Assembly (NCBI RefSeq): GCF_014635085.1
Contig: NZ_BMCH01000002.1
Location: 124,001-188,000 of the forward strand
Source: Asaia siamensis
GTDB lineage: Bacteria; Pseudomonadota; Alphaproteobacteria; Acetobacterales; Acetobacteraceae
Length of the DNA: 64,000 bases
Reading direction: 5' to 3'
Of the stretch, positions 45,360 to 54,621 are shown piece by piece (within the stretch, counting starts at the first letter, position 1; each line of letters opens with the position of its first letter). The translations under genes and the position numbers were made by a program. Below the pieces are notes generated by a model that was not told the origin of the DNA, made no database searches, and saw only the letters and a list, made by a program, of their open reading frames with translations.

Positions 45360-46389
45360 CTGTTTTTATTTTTGTTGTTTTTCGTTCGTTCATGTCGTCG
45401 ATCGAGGCATCGGCAAAGCGCGCCATGCCGTTGTGACAGGCGAGTGCGGCACGCACAAGCGGGATGGCCAGAGCCGCGCCCGAGCCTTCGCCAAGGCGCA
45501 GTTGCAGGTTGATCAGGGGGTCGAGGCCGAGACGCTCGGCCAGCTCGCGGTGTCCCTGCTCCTGCGATTGATGGGCGAGACGCGTGTGATCGAGACCTGT
45601 CGGGTCGAGCAGGGCAAGCGGGGCAACGGCGGCGGTAACGACAAAACCGTCCAGAAGCACCGGTATACGGCGGTGACGTGCCGCGAGCGTGGCGCCCATC
45701 AGGGCGGCAAGCTCCCACCCGCCATAGAGGCGCGCCAGATCGAGCGGGCTGTGATTGCGTCCATGAAGGGCGAGCGCCCTGTCGATGGCGCTAGCCTTAC
45801 GGGCTAGTCCCGCTTCGTCGAGCCCGGCGCCACGCCCGGCCCAGTAGGCGCCATTCTGACCGAAGAGTGCGGCGGCGAGGGCGGCGGCGGCGGTCGTGTT
45901 GCCAACGCCAAGTTCACCAAGCGCCAGCAGGTCGCACCGGGTCGGAACGGCGTCATATCCTGCCGATACGGCCGCGAGAAAATCTTCGGGAGAGAGGGCC
46001 GGATGCAGCGTGAAATCGGCGCTGGGTGTCAGGTCACTGATGGGCACGATATGCAGATGCGCATCGGCAACCCGCGCAAGCTGGTTGATGGCTGCACCCT
46101 GCTGAGTGAAATTGGCGACCATGGCGGCGGTGACATCGGCGGGCCATGACGAGACGTTCTGGGCCAGAACACCGTGATTGCCAGCAAAAATGCAGAGATC
46201 TACCTGATCGATCTGCAGGGGGCGCCAAGCGCCGAACCATTCGACAAGTTCTTCCAGTCGCCCGAGACTGCCTGCAGGTTTGGTCAGAACCGCCTCGCGT
46301 GCCCGTATCCGGGAAACGGCCTCTTTGTCCGGCATGGGCAGTGTGGTGCAGGCCGCGTGCAGCGCATCGAGCGAGTGGAAAGGTGACAT
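45352..46389 (-). CDS. cobT: Nicotinate-nucleotide-dimethylbenzimidazole phosphoribosyltransferase
   Basis: The 345-residue enzyme has the family opening VLTKPAGSLGRLEE, FAGNHGVLAQNVS, GELGVGNTTAAAALA and the catalytic glutamate loop LRLGEGSGAALA. It activates DMB to alpha-ribazole-5'-phosphate. ATG at 46389 follows AAAGG five bases upstream, discounting the long upstream frame. It is divergent from cobU (48 bases between starts) and overlaps cobS at its end. BluB, which makes DMB, is coded about 5 kb away. Confidence 0.93.
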   Translation of the reverse strand: MSPFHSLDALHAACTTLPMPDKEAVSRIRAREAVLTKPAGSLGRLEELVEWFGAWRPLQIDQVDLCIFAGNHGVLAQNVSSWPADVTAAMVANFTQQGAAINQLARVADAHLHIVPISDLTPSADFTLHPALSPEDFLAAVSAGYDAVPTRCDLLALGELGVGNTTAAAALAAALFGQNGAYWAGRGAGLDEAGLARKASAIDRALALHGRNHSPLDLARLYGGWELAALMGATLAARHRRIPVLLDGFVVTAAVAPLALLDPTGLDHTRLAHQSQEQGHRELAERLGLDPLINLQLRLGEGSGAALAIPLVRAALACHNGMARFADASIDDMNERKTTKIKTDD

Positions 46390-46437
46390 CAGGCCTTTCT
46401 GTTGGGATAAGCGCTGTTCTGCAAGAGGAAGCGGGTG

Positions 46438-46932
46438 ATGAATTCCATTCTGGTTCTGGGCGGCGCGCGTTCGGGCAAGAGCCGGCACGCCGAGGCGCTG
46501 GTCACGGCGCAAGCGGGGCCCTGGCGTTATGTTGCCACGGGACGCGCCTGGGATGACGAGATGCGCGCGCGTATCGCCCTGCATCGTGCGCAGCGCGGGG
46601 CGGGATGGGAAACAATCGAGGCCCCGCTCGACCTCGTCTCTGCCTTGCATGGGTCTCAACCGGTTCTGATCGACTGCCTGACTTTATGGCTGACCAATTT
46701 AATTTTGGATGAACACGATATTGAAGCGGCGACGGAAAGCCTGCTTGATACATTGAGGCAGCGCGCGGCCCTGACGGTTCTTGTCGGCAATGAGGTCGGG
46801 CTCGGGATCGTTCCGGAGAACGCGCTGGCCCGGCGTTTCAGGGATGAAGCCGGGCTGCTGCATCAGAAACTGGCCCATGAGGCGCGTCGCGTATTGTTTG
46901 TCGCGGCAGGATGCGTATTGGAGATGAAATGA
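46438..46932 (+). CDS. cobU: Adenosylcobinamide kinase/guanylyltransferase
   Basis: The 164-residue enzyme has the P-loop [12 protein letters not shown] (residues 8-19), [12 protein letters not shown] and the C-terminal [21 protein letters not shown]. It phosphorylates and guanylylates adenosylcobinamide ahead of CobS. This is CobP in aerobic nomenclature. ATG at 46438 was chosen because AGAGGAA lies eight bases upstream; a GTG one codon earlier is possible. It overlaps cobO by four bases. Confidence 0.92.
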   Translation: MNSILVLGGARSGKSRHAEALVTAQAGPWRYVATGRAWDDEMRARIALHRAQRGAGWETIEAPLDLVSALHGSQPVLIDCLTLWLTNLILDEHDIEAATESLLDTLRQRAALTVLVGNEVGLGIVPENALARRFRDEAGLLHQKLAHEARRVLFVAAGCVLEMK

Positions 46933-47537
46933 CGGCAGAAGACGACACCGCCCGTTACCGCGAGAAAATGCAGCACCGCAAGGCGGTGCAGGACCGCGAA
47001 GTCGCCGAAAAGACGATCGAAAAAGGGCTCCTTGCCGTGCATACCGGGCCGGGCAAGGGCAAATCCACGGCGGCTTTCGGTCTGGCCCTGCGCATGCTGG
47101 GCTATGAGCGCAAGGTGGTTGTGGTTCAGTTCATCAAGGGGGCATGGGACACGGGCGAGCGTCGGGCGCTGATGCGCTTTGGCGACCTGGCGCAGTTCCA
47201 TGCGCTGGGTGAGGGCTTTACCTGGGAAACGCAGGATCGCGAGCGCGATATCGCCGCCTGCGCTCGTGCATGGGAGCAGGCTCTGATTGCCCTGGCGCAG
47301 GAAGAAGTGGCGCTTGTCGTGCTCGATGAGCTCAATATTGCCCTGCGCTATGGTTATCTTGACGAGGCAACCGTGATGGCGGGGCTGAATAATCGCCCGC
47401 CGCAGCAGCATGTGGTGATTACCGGGCGCAATGCGCCAGCGTGGCTGACCGAAGCTGCCGATCTGGTGACCGAAATGACGCTGGTGAAGCATCATTTCAA
47501 GAACGGGGTAAAGGCGCAGCAAGGGGTCGAGTTTTGA
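46929..47537 (+). CDS. cobO: Cob(I)yrinic acid a,c-diamide adenosyltransferase
   Basis: The 202-residue enzyme has the P-loop [14 protein letters not shown] (near residue 42) and family blocks [22 protein letters not shown] and [12 protein letters not shown]. It adenosylates the corrin cobalt. ATG at 46929 overlaps the cobU stop by ATGA and follows GGAGAT; six extra codons from ATG 46911 are possible. Its own stop overlaps the TTG start of cobQ by four bases. Confidence 0.93.
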   Translation: MTAEDDTARYREKMQHRKAVQDREVAEKTIEKGLLAVHTGPGKGKSTAAFGLALRMLGYERKVVVVQFIKGAWDTGERRALMRFGDLAQFHALGEGFTWETQDRERDIAACARAWEQALIALAQEEVALVVLDELNIALRYGYLDEATVMAGLNNRPPQQHVVITGRNAPAWLTEAADLVTEMTLVKHHFKNGVKAQQGVEF

Positions 47538-48985
47538 CCCCACGCGCCCTGATGTTTCAGGGCACGGGGTCCAATGTCGGCAAGTCGGTTCTTGTTGCTG
47601 GGCTCGCCCGGGCCCTGACACGACGTGGGCTGAAGATACGACCGTTCAAGCCACAGAACATGTCCAACAATGCCGCTGTCACGTCAGATGGTGGCGAGAT
47701 AGGCCGGGCTCAGGCACTGCAGGCTCTGGCCTGTGGGGTGATGCCCAGCGTGCACATGAATCCCGTCCTGCTCAAACCGCAATCGGAGCAGGGATCGCAG
47801 ATCATCGTGCAGGGCAGGGTATGGGGGCAGCGTCAGGCGCGTGGCTATCAGGAGGTCAAGCCGCTGCTTATGCCTGCCGTTCTCGACAGCTTTGCCCGGC
47901 TGCAGGCCGAGGCCGATATAGTGCTGGTCGAGGGGGCAGGCTCGGCATCGGAGGTCAATCTCAGGCGCCATGACATTGCCAATATGGGTTTTGCCGAGGC
48001 GGCGGATCTGCCGGTTATCCTGATCGGCGATATCGACAGAGGCGGTGTGATTGCAAGCCTTGTTGGTACACAGAGCGTTCTGCCTGCATCGGACCATGAG
48101 CGTATCAGGGGTTTCATCGTCAACCGGATGCGGGGCGACCTGAGCCTGTTCGATGACGGGATGCGTTTCATCGCTGAAAGAACAGGCTGGGCACCCTGCG
48201 GGCTCGTACCTTTTTTCGGGCGTATGAGGGAATTGCCGCCCGAAGATACCGGCGATCTCGCTGCAGGCTGGCAGGGCAAGGGGGCGCTACGCGTCGTTGT
48301 GCCACTCATGCCCATGATTGCGAATTTCGACGATCTCGACGCCCTGCGCGCCGAGCCTGAGGTCGCAACGGCTTTCATATCGCCCGGCGAGGCATTGCCG
48401 CCATGTGATCTGGTGATCCTGCCGGGATCGAAAGCCACGATTGCCGATCTCGATTTCTTTCGTACCCAGGGCTGGGATATCGATCTCAGGGCGCATCATA
48501 GACGCGGAGGGCGCATTCTCGGTCTTTGTGGCGGTTATCAGATGCTCGGGCGCAGCATAGCCGATCCGGACGGTCTGGAAGGGCGTGCGTGTCGGCGCGA
48601 GGGCTTGGGTTATCTGGATATCGAGACCGAGCTGCGACCGATGAAGACCGTGCGGCAGATCGAGGGCCATCTCTTGCCATCGGAGGCGCCGGTCGCAGGT
48701 TATGAGATTCATGCGGGCGTAAGTGTTGGGTCGGGGATGACGCGTCCGTACGTCAGGTTTGTCGATGGCCGATATGATGGGGCGCAGTCAGAAGGGGGAC
48801 AGGTCTGCGGGACCTATCTTCATGGGCTCTTCGATAGCGCTGCGTCGCGTGCGACGGTTCTAACTCAGTTCGGCCGGATATCAGAACCGTTTGATAACAC
48901 GCAGCGTATTCTTACAGCACTGGATGCGCTGGCAGATCATCTCGAGGAACACCTGTCGATCGAGAAGATGCTGTCGCTCTGTTGA
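47534..48985 (+). CDS. cobQ: Cobyric acid synthase
   Basis: The 483-residue enzyme amidates adenosylcobyrinic acid diamide at four sites. The synthetase part has [18 protein letters not shown] and [12 protein letters not shown], and the glutamine amidotransferase part has [11 protein letters not shown] with the active cysteine and a later His in AGYEIHAG. The start is TTG at 47534, inside the cobO stop region (TTGA), with AAGGGG seven bases upstream and giving [12 protein letters not shown] at 47552 is the alternative. It closes cobU-cobO-cobQ. Confidence 0.93.
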   Translation: MTPRALMFQGTGSNVGKSVLVAGLARALTRRGLKIRPFKPQNMSNNAAVTSDGGEIGRAQALQALACGVMPSVHMNPVLLKPQSEQGSQIIVQGRVWGQRQARGYQEVKPLLMPAVLDSFARLQAEADIVLVEGAGSASEVNLRRHDIANMGFAEAADLPVILIGDIDRGGVIASLVGTQSVLPASDHERIRGFIVNRMRGDLSLFDDGMRFIAERTGWAPCGLVPFFGRMRELPPEDTGDLAAGWQGKGALRVVVPLMPMIANFDDLDALRAEPEVATAFISPGEALPPCDLVILPGSKATIADLDFFRTQGWDIDLRAHHRRGGRILGLCGGYQMLGRSIADPDGLEGRACRREGLGYLDIETELRPMKTVRQIEGHLLPSEAPVAGYEIHAGVSVGSGMTRPYVRFVDGRYDGAQSEGGQVCGTYLHGLFDSAASRATVLTQFGRISEPFDNTQRILTALDALADHLEEHLSIEKMLSLC

Positions 48986-49029
48986 TGGGGAGTGGTCGCC
49001 AGACACACAGAAAGCAACAGGGCTTTTAC

Positions 49030-49374
49030 TCAGTACGCAGGAAAGGCTCTGGCCTGTTCCGAAAACAGCATGCGGACGTAATTGAGTGCATCGAGCATGA
49101 CACCGTTTTCGCGTACGGAATAAGGGTCGCCCTTAACCGAAAGGCAAACAGTTTCCTTGTCATCTGTAGCTGCGAGTTTGGGGAGATAGACCCGGCTCAC
49201 ATTTTCCAGAAGGTTCCAAACCACGCGCACCGAGACCGGTTCTTGCTCAGTCTTGCTCAGGAGCGCGGTATCGGAATTGAGAAAAGAGATGGCATCGCTC
49301 AGATGATTATCCGATTCGAGGTCATTTCTTGTTATTGCAAGGTTTTCGCCCGATTCGTTTTTGGCGAATACCAT
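49030..49374 (-). CDS. Unknown 114-residue protein in an AT-rich segment
   Basis: I do not recognise this protein. It has no signal peptide, membrane segment or cysteine; it looks like a small mixed alpha/beta soluble protein (VRVVWNLLENVSRVYLPKL near residue 48, later DALNYVRMLFSEQ). The coding sequence is AT-rich compared with the flanking cob genes. ATG at 49374 has no good ribosome site, but the stop of a 40-residue frame lies only three bases upstream, which could supply ribosomes. The stop is 44 bases from cobQ, and the genes converge. Confidence 0.55.
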   Translation of the reverse strand: MVFAKNESGENLAITRNDLESDNHLSDAISFLNSDTALLSKTEQEPVSVRVVWNLLENVSRVYLPKLAATDDKETVCLSVKGDPYSVRENGVMLDALNYVRMLFSEQARAFPAY

Positions 49375-49377
49375 TTT

Positions 49378-49500
49378 CTATTCGTAGTAATCGTGATGTA
49401 TTTCAATCGAATTCTGTACTATTTCAGAATTGACCGCCGGATTGTTCCAGCGATTTTCTGTCATATACTGACTGCCGCTGGGGGTATTGAAATTATGCAT
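49378..49500 (-). CDS. Probable 40-residue peptide gene preceding the 114-residue gene
   Basis: ATG at 49498-49500 is preceded by GGAGATCTAA, a good ribosome site six bases away, and the frame runs 40 codons to TAG, three bases before the next gene. The peptide, starting MHNFNTPSGSQY and ending EIHHDYYE, is Asn/Ser-rich, acidic at the end, and has no cysteine or membrane segment. I read 23 G/C in the 60 bases at 49381-49440. The tight spacing suggests translational coupling with the 114-residue protein. It could also be a leader peptide. Confidence 0.5.
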   Translation of the reverse strand: MHNFNTPSGSQYMTENRWNNPAVNSEIVQNSIEIHHDYYE

Positions 49501-49741
49501 TTAGATCTCCGGTCTTGATTATGTATCAGTTGCCGCGTTTTCTAGTGAGACATTCGTAAATGCAGTGTTACCTACGCATGTTGTCGAAATGATTTAACGG
49601 TCTATAACGAACATGATTGTGTCAGGCGACTTTGTTGACCAAAATTTACGTTGCTGAACATTTGCTGAAATGCTGTGTAAAAACAAGCCCAGTTTTGGCA
49701 ACGCATCGTTCTGTTTTTGAGAACGATTTCCGAGAGAGAGC
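49501..49741. promoter_or_regulatory. AT-rich divergent region between the LysR gene and the 40-aa/114-aa unit
   Basis: No gene is seen. A direct repeat TTGCTGAA occurs at 49651-49658 and 49662-49669, spaced by 11 bases, close to one helical turn, and TTGACC (49635-49640) resembles a -35 box. LysR regulators commonly bind such divergent regions and control the neighbour gene, so this is the expected control site for the two-gene unit. The ribosome site GAGAGAGC precedes the LysR ATG at 49742. Confidence 0.45.
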
Positions 49742-50650
49742 ATGAGAAAAAAGATCAATTTCAACGCGATGGTCTATTTCATCTCTGTTGTCGACGCAGG
49801 GTCCGTATCGGCAGCGGCACGAAGCCTCGGGGTGTCAAAAAGCGTCATCAGTAAATCCATCAGCGATCTCGAGGCTGCACTGCAGACCAGTCTGCTTGTG
49901 CGCACGTCGAAGCAGATCCTTCCCACCCGGGCGGGAGAAGTGTTCTACAAGAGGTGCAATGTCGGTCTCGGGGCGATAGAGAAGGCCTATCTCGATGCCC
50001 AGTATCATGGCTCCTCCCCTCAGGGAGAGCTGCGTGTCCTCGCCAATGCGGCTTACGGGCGCTATGTCGTCTTCCCGGTCGTCCAGGCTTTTGCGGCGCG
50101 TTATCCTGCCTGTCGTGTAAATTTTACCCTTGCCGACGACGTCTCTGATCTGAAAATGACGTGGTTCGACGTGGCGATCCGCACACGTGCCTTCGGTAGC
50201 AACGCCTTGCATGTACGCCGTATTGGCAGTTTCAAACGTCAGATCATGATCGGACGCGACCATGCCGATCGTTTTGGGCCGATCGATACGCTTGATTGTC
50301 TGCGCAAGCTGCCTTTCATTGATTACGTCAACCATATTGACGAGGCGGGCTGGACATTCACGAATGGTGTTACGGAGCGCCATATGCAGTTCAATGCCTG
50401 TCTTGCCCTTGGCCCCATCAATCTGGTGCTTGAGAGCGTCATGGCCGGACAGGGTTTTTCAGTTCTGCCTAGCTTTCTTTATGATCATCCCGATCTGCAA
50501 CCGCGTCTGAAAAGAGTGCTGCCGGAGTGGTCTGCAGAAACTGGCAGTATTCTCGCCTATACCTATCCCACGAGACAACGCTCGGCCGCCGTGCGCCTCT
50601 TTGTCGACTGGGTGGCCTGTGCGGCTCAGGGGCTGCCTTTTCCGGCTTAG
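49742..50650 (+). CDS. LysR-family transcriptional regulator
   Basis: The 302-residue regulator has the N-terminal winged helix (FISVVDAGSVSAAARSLGVSKSVISKSISDLEAALQTSLL, spanning residues 13-52) and a periplasmic-binding-protein-like effector domain. The ligand cannot be predicted. It lies 241 bases from the divergent 40-residue/114-residue pair, which is its most likely target. The downstream gene is bluB on the opposite strand, so the two converge. Confidence 0.92.
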   Translation: MRKKINFNAMVYFISVVDAGSVSAAARSLGVSKSVISKSISDLEAALQTSLLVRTSKQILPTRAGEVFYKRCNVGLGAIEKAYLDAQYHGSSPQGELRVLANAAYGRYVVFPVVQAFAARYPACRVNFTLADDVSDLKMTWFDVAIRTRAFGSNALHVRRIGSFKRQIMIGRDHADRFGPIDTLDCLRKLPFIDYVNHIDEAGWTFTNGVTERHMQFNACLALGPINLVLESVMAGQGFSVLPSFLYDHPDLQPRLKRVLPEWSAETGSILAYTYPTRQRSAAVRLFVDWVACAAQGLPFPA

Positions 50651-50713
50651 AGGCGCCAGAGCGGTTTCTTCAACAGGAACGCTGCTGACGGCAGGCCAAT
50701 CTAGATAGCGGCA

Positions 50714-51352
50714 TCAGCGCATGATCCAGCGCTGACGCTCTGTTGCCCGTTTTTCCCAGCCTTTGCGTTCGAGTTCGGGTGTGTCGTGTTCCTCCTCCGG
50801 ATAGCCGACGCAGAGATAGGCCATGAAACGCCATTCCGGTGCCGTACCGAGAAGGTCGCTCATATGATCGGGGTCCAGAATGGAGACCCAGCCCAGCCCG
50901 ACATTATGGGCTTGTGCGGCCAGCCAGAACCCGTGAATGGCCATGACCGCTGACCACTGGACGGTTTCCGGCATGGTCAGGCGCCCAAGCCCGCGCCCCT
51001 GGGCAGGATCGGGATCGCAGAAGACCGCGATATGATGGGGGGCCTCATCGAGCCCTGCCAGCTTCAGTCGGGCATAGGCGGTAGAATCGCTCTCGCTCTG
51101 TGCGGCCAGAGCCTCGGCATTGCGCTCTCGGAATTCCGATTTGACCGCAGCGCGTCGCGCCGGGTCATCGACGCGTACAAAGCGCCAGGGCTGACTGAGC
51201 CCAACCGAGGGCGTGGCACAGGTGAGAGCGAGCATATGATCGAGCACAGATTCCGGTACCGGGTCGCGCCGGAAGTGACGCACATCGCGTCGCCAGAGAA
51301 ATAGGGAGTCGAGCTGCTCGCGGAAAGTCTGATCAAATACAGGGGCGGTCAT
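50714..51352 (-). CDS. bluB: 5,6-dimethylbenzimidazole synthase
   Basis: The 212-residue flavoprotein has LFLWRRDVRHFRRDPV, the LSQPWRFVRVDD block, and YLCVGYPEEE, all typical of BluB. It fragments reduced FMN with oxygen to make DMB, the lower ligand of B12. ATG at 51352 overlaps the cobD stop by ATGA; 17 further upstream codons belong to a weaker frame. It sits downstream of cobD on the same strand, so DMB formation and cobinamide assembly are tied together. Presence of BluB implies aerobic synthesis. Confidence 0.93.
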   Translation of the reverse strand: MTAPVFDQTFREQLDSLFLWRRDVRHFRRDPVPESVLDHMLALTCATPSVGLSQPWRFVRVDDPARRAAVKSEFRERNAEALAAQSESDSTAYARLKLAGLDEAPHHIAVFCDPDPAQGRGLGRLTMPETVQWSAVMAIHGFWLAAQAHNVGLGWVSILDPDHMSDLLGTAPEWRFMAYLCVGYPEEEHDTPELERKGWEKRATERQRWIMR

Positions 51353-52314
51353 GCATATACTCCACTCAAGAGGCCCAGCAGACAGACCGCCTGAATCAGG
51401 CAACCAAGGCGATACAGCGTCAACGCCTTTGCGAGATCCTCTGGTCCGGCATCGTCCCTCCCGTTTCCCATCCAGGAATCGGCAACGACAACGCCATTAT
51501 ACTGTCTCGGGCCGGCCAGACGCAAAGCGAGGGCGCCCGCCATGGCTGCCTCGGGCCACCCTGCATTCGGCGAGCGATGACGTGTGGCGTCCCGTCTGAT
51601 GGCCTGGATTGCGCCTTTGACCGAAGCGCCGGAAAGCAGGGCGGCGAGGCAGAGCCATGATGCGGTGAGACGTGAGGCGGGCATATTGACGCAATCGTCA
51701 CAAAGCGCTGCGGCCCTGCCAAAATCGCGATAGCGGGGGGAAAGATGGCCGATCATGCTGTCGGCGGTATTGATCGCCTTGTAGGCGACTGCGCCGGGCA
51801 GTCCGAACACTGCCAGCCAGAAGACGGGCGCAACGACGCCATCTGAAAAATTTTCGGCCAGACTCTCTATGGCGGCCCGCACGACCCCGGCCCTGTCGAG
51901 CGTCTCCGGGTCGCGCCCGACAATCAGCGAGACAGCGCGGCGCCCTCCCGCAAGCCCGTCCTGCCTCAGCCCTGTCAGCACGGCGCGAACATGCTCATAA
52001 AGCGCACGCTGGGCGATCAATGTGCTGGCGCACAGGGATTCAACGGCGAGGGAGAGGGCTTGCGGCAGGAAACGGTGCAGCAGGATCTGCAGCAAAATCG
52101 TGATGCCGACCGGCACGGCAATGATCAGTCCCAGAGCGAGCAGCCCGCAGGCCCGCTTGTGCAAAACGGAAGTCTTCCCACCAAGCCGGTGCTCGAGCGT
52201 CGTGATCAGGCGGCCGATCCATGTTACCGGATGGCCGATCCGGCGAAACAGCGCGTCCGGATACCCGAAAGCCGCCTCGATCAGAAGGGCGCAAAGGGTC
52301 AGGGAAAGGAACAT
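51349..52314 (-). CDS. cobD: Adenosylcobinamide-phosphate synthase
   Basis: The 321-residue membrane protein has four to five membrane segments and the CobD/CbiB blocks ALLIEAAFGYPDALFRRIGHPVTWIG (near residues 8-33), IESLAENFSDGVVAPVFWLA, YKAINTADSMIGH and RHRSPNAGWPEAAMAGAL. It attaches the aminopropanol arm to cobyric acid. ATG at 52314 is preceded by no clear site. Its 5' end faces cobC, which supplies the aminopropanol phosphate, with a 9-base gap. It overlaps bluB at its 3' end. Confidence 0.92.
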   Translation of the reverse strand: MFLSLTLCALLIEAAFGYPDALFRRIGHPVTWIGRLITTLEHRLGGKTSVLHKRACGLLALGLIIAVPVGITILLQILLHRFLPQALSLAVESLCASTLIAQRALYEHVRAVLTGLRQDGLAGGRRAVSLIVGRDPETLDRAGVVRAAIESLAENFSDGVVAPVFWLAVFGLPGAVAYKAINTADSMIGHLSPRYRDFGRAAALCDDCVNMPASRLTASWLCLAALLSGASVKGAIQAIRRDATRHRSPNAGWPEAAMAGALALRLAGPRQYNGVVVADSWMGNGRDDAGPEDLAKALTLYRLGCLIQAVCLLGLLSGVYA

Positions 52315-52322
52315 GGAACAAA

Positions 52323-53360
52323 ATGACCGGGCTGCATGAGAAGACCGACCATAGCATGACACCCTGGCCAGTGCATGGTGGTCGGTTGAGCGAATTGGCG
52401 CGGCTTTTTCCCGCAGCGCCGACGCCCTGGATCGATCTGTCGACCGGCATCAACCCGCATGCCCATCCGCTGGTAAGGCTCGACCCCTCCCTGATGCAGC
52501 GCCTGCCGGACCCGCTGGAGGAACAGGCCCTGCGCTTTGCCGCCGCAGAGGCCTATGGCGTCTCGCCGGATCATGTTCTGGTCGGCGCCGGTACGCAGAT
52601 GCTGATCGGTCTTCTGCCTGTCTTTCTACAGCGCTTTTTCACGCCCTCGGTCATTCGCATTCTGGGGCCGACCTATAGCGGTCACGATGCTGCCTGGCGC
52701 GAAGCCGGTTTTGCAATCGACACCGTGCCCTATGAAGCGGCGCCCGCCATGCCGGTCAGTCACATGGTGAGCGTTGTGTGTTCACCCAATAACCCGACCG
52801 GGCATCGTCTCACCCTTGGCGAAATCGCGTCGCTTGCCGAAAGCCATGCCCGTCTTGGAGGCATGATCGTTGTCGATGAGGCCTTTGCCGATTTCTGCCC
52901 CGAAAGTGCGGCTTCGCTTCTGCCGCATCCGGGCCTCGTTATCTGTCGCTCCTTTGGCAAGGCCTATGGTCTGGCAGGGGTGAGAATCGGCTTTCTTCTT
53001 GGCTCCCATCCGGTTTTGCACGCGATGCGGGCTGCCATGGGGCCCTGGCCTGTCAGTACGCCCGCCTGTCATATCGGCCGCGACGCTCTTTGCGACCGTG
53101 ACTGGCGCATGGCCATGGCGTCACGTCTGGAGCGGGAGATGGCGGCCCTGCGTCAGGTTGTGACGCGGGCAGGGCTCGATTTTGTCGGTGGAACCTCGCT
53201 GTTCAGCCTCTTCCGGTCGCCTCAGGCAAGGAAGATCTGGGAAATGCTTGCTCAGGCTGGCCTCCTCGTGCGCCGTTTCGAGTGGGACGAAACCCTTCTG
53301 CGTTTCGGTCTGCCACCGGATGAGGCAAGCCTCAGAAGGCTCTCAAGGGCTCTAGGGTGA
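52323..53360 (+). CDS. cobC: L-threonine-O-3-phosphate decarboxylase-type aminotransferase
   Basis: The 345-residue PLP enzyme has ISTGINPHAHP-type opening (WIDLSTGINPH), SPNNPTGH, VDEAFADFCPE and the PLP lysine in RSFGKAYGLAGVRIG. It matches CobC/CobD-type threonine-phosphate decarboxylase, giving (R)-1-amino-2-propanol phosphate for CobD. ATG at 52323 is used; ATG at 52356 is an alternative. The gene is divergent from cobD. Confidence 0.9.
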   Translation: MTGLHEKTDHSMTPWPVHGGRLSELARLFPAAPTPWIDLSTGINPHAHPLVRLDPSLMQRLPDPLEEQALRFAAAEAYGVSPDHVLVGAGTQMLIGLLPVFLQRFFTPSVIRILGPTYSGHDAAWREAGFAIDTVPYEAAPAMPVSHMVSVVCSPNNPTGHRLTLGEIASLAESHARLGGMIVVDEAFADFCPESAASLLPHPGLVICRSFGKAYGLAGVRIGFLLGSHPVLHAMRAAMGPWPVSTPACHIGRDALCDRDWRMAMASRLEREMAALRQVVTRAGLDFVGGTSLFSLFRSPQARKIWEMLAQAGLLVRRFEWDETLLRFGLPPDEASLRRLSRALG

Positions 53361-53481
53361 CGCCCTGCCCGATCAGGGGGAAAGTATTCGGGAAGCGCCA
53401 GCGCGCCTGATATTCGCACGCTGCCATATGACTCGATCTCTGATTGCTTCGGGCAGGATGCGTCGGTATTCTTGAGGAATC

Positions 53482-54576
53482 ATGAGCATTTCTCCTTCAC
53501 CTGACGTGGCTGGGTCGCGCCGCGCCCTTGACCTGCGTCCGATTGATCTCGGTGGTGGCGTCGTCATCGAGACGCCGGTCATTCTGGCTCCGATGTCGGG
53601 CGTTACCGATCTGCCGTTTCGTCAGCTTGCGCGCGACCTGGGTGCCGGGCTGGTCGTATCGGAAATGATCGCCTCATGGGCGATGGTGCGGGAAAACGAG
53701 AACACGCTGCGCATGGCCCGCAGCGCGGAAAACGGTCCGAATTCGGTGCAGCTTGCCGGATGCGATCCTGAGGCCATGGCGCAGGCGGCAAAGATTGCTG
53801 TCGATCAGGGCGCCGATCTCATCGATATCAATTTCGGCTGCCCTGTGAAGAAGGTGGCGGTCGGGCAGTCTGCAGGTTCGGCGCTGATGCGCGATGAGGT
53901 GAAGGCGGCAGCCCTGCTTGAGGCCACGGTCAAGGCCGTGAAGGTGCCTGTCACGCTGAAGATGCGTATGGGCTGGGACCACCAGTCGCTCAATGCGCCC
54001 CGTCTTGCCCGTATTGCCGAGGATGTGGGCATCCGACTGGTGACGGTGCATGGTCGCACCCGACAGATGTTCTATAATGGCACGGCAGACTGGGATTTCG
54101 TCAGGACGGTAAAGGAAAGCGTGAAGCTGCCGGTTATCGTCAATGGTGATATCGTCTCCATTCAGAATGCCCGTGACGCGCTTGCGGCCTCAGGCGCTGA
54201 CGGGGTGATGATCGGTCGTGGCTGCTACGGCAGGCCGTGGTTTCTGGCTCAGGTGGCGCAATCTTTGCGTACGGGCGAAGATGTGCCCGACCCTGATCTG
54301 ACACGTGAGAAAGACATCGTGCTGCGTCACTATGGCATGATGCTCGATCATTTCGGCGAGCGTCCGGGCCTGCGCCTCGCACGCAAGCATGTGTCCTGGT
54401 ATTCGCACGGGCTTCCCGGCTCGGCGGCCTTTCGTGCCAGTATCAACAAGATGGATCAGGCACAGGACGTGATCGATCATCTCACAGCGTTCTACGATCA
54501 GCAGATCGCCAATGGGGTGACCCGCGATCGCGAGAGCACCCATCAACGCCCTGACGCGATCGAAGAAGCCGCCTGA
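53482..54576 (+). CDS. dusB: tRNA-dihydrouridine synthase
   Basis: The 364-residue flavoenzyme has [15 protein letters not shown], the catalytic cysteine in [11 protein letters not shown] and the FMN-phosphate loop [13 protein letters not shown]. It reduces uridines to dihydrouridine in tRNA. The ATG at 53482 follows GAGGAA. In many alphaproteobacteria dusB precedes ntrB-ntrC-ntrY-ntrX; here the NtrC-like gene follows with no ntrB. Confidence 0.93.
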   Translation: MSISPSPDVAGSRRALDLRPIDLGGGVVIETPVILAPMSGVTDLPFRQLARDLGAGLVVSEMIASWAMVRENENTLRMARSAENGPNSVQLAGCDPEAMAQAAKIAVDQGADLIDINFGCPVKKVAVGQSAGSALMRDEVKAAALLEATVKAVKVPVTLKMRMGWDHQSLNAPRLARIAEDVGIRLVTVHGRTRQMFYNGTADWDFVRTVKESVKLPVIVNGDIVSIQNARDALAASGADGVMIGRGCYGRPWFLAQVAQSLRTGEDVPDPDLTREKDIVLRHYGMMLDHFGERPGLRLARKHVSWYSHGLPGSAAFRASINKMDQAQDVIDHLTAFYDQQIANGVTRDRESTHQRPDAIEEAA

Positions 54577-54621
54577 ATGCGCTCTGACGAGGCTCTCTTT
54601 AGCACCCCAGTCCGTTTGTGA
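54577..54621 (+). CDS. 14-codon open frame linking dusB and the NtrC-like gene
   Basis: An ATG starts directly after the dusB stop (TGAATG at 54574-54579) and the frame runs 14 codons, reading MRSDEALFSTPVRL, to TGA at 54619-54621. That stop overlaps the GTG start of the NtrC-like gene (GTGA at 54618-54621), which has no ribosome site of its own. The peptide may serve only to pass ribosomes on, or it may be a remnant of ntrB. No codon-bias evidence is possible at this length. Confidence 0.35.
   Translation: MRSDEALFSTPVRL

Noticed and set aside
46390-46437. Possible cobalamin riboswitch between cobT and cobU
   Set aside because: The gap is only 48 bases, too short for the element, and no B12-box-like sequence was seen.
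48982-49518. A 178-residue plus-strand frame opposite the 114-residue gene
   Set aside because: Cysteine-rich, low-complexity translation without family features; the minus strand has two short, well-spaced frames with a good ribosome site.
53373-53582. A 69-residue minus-strand frame upstream of and across the dusB start
   Set aside because: No ribosome site or recognisable features and it overlaps the dusB coding start.
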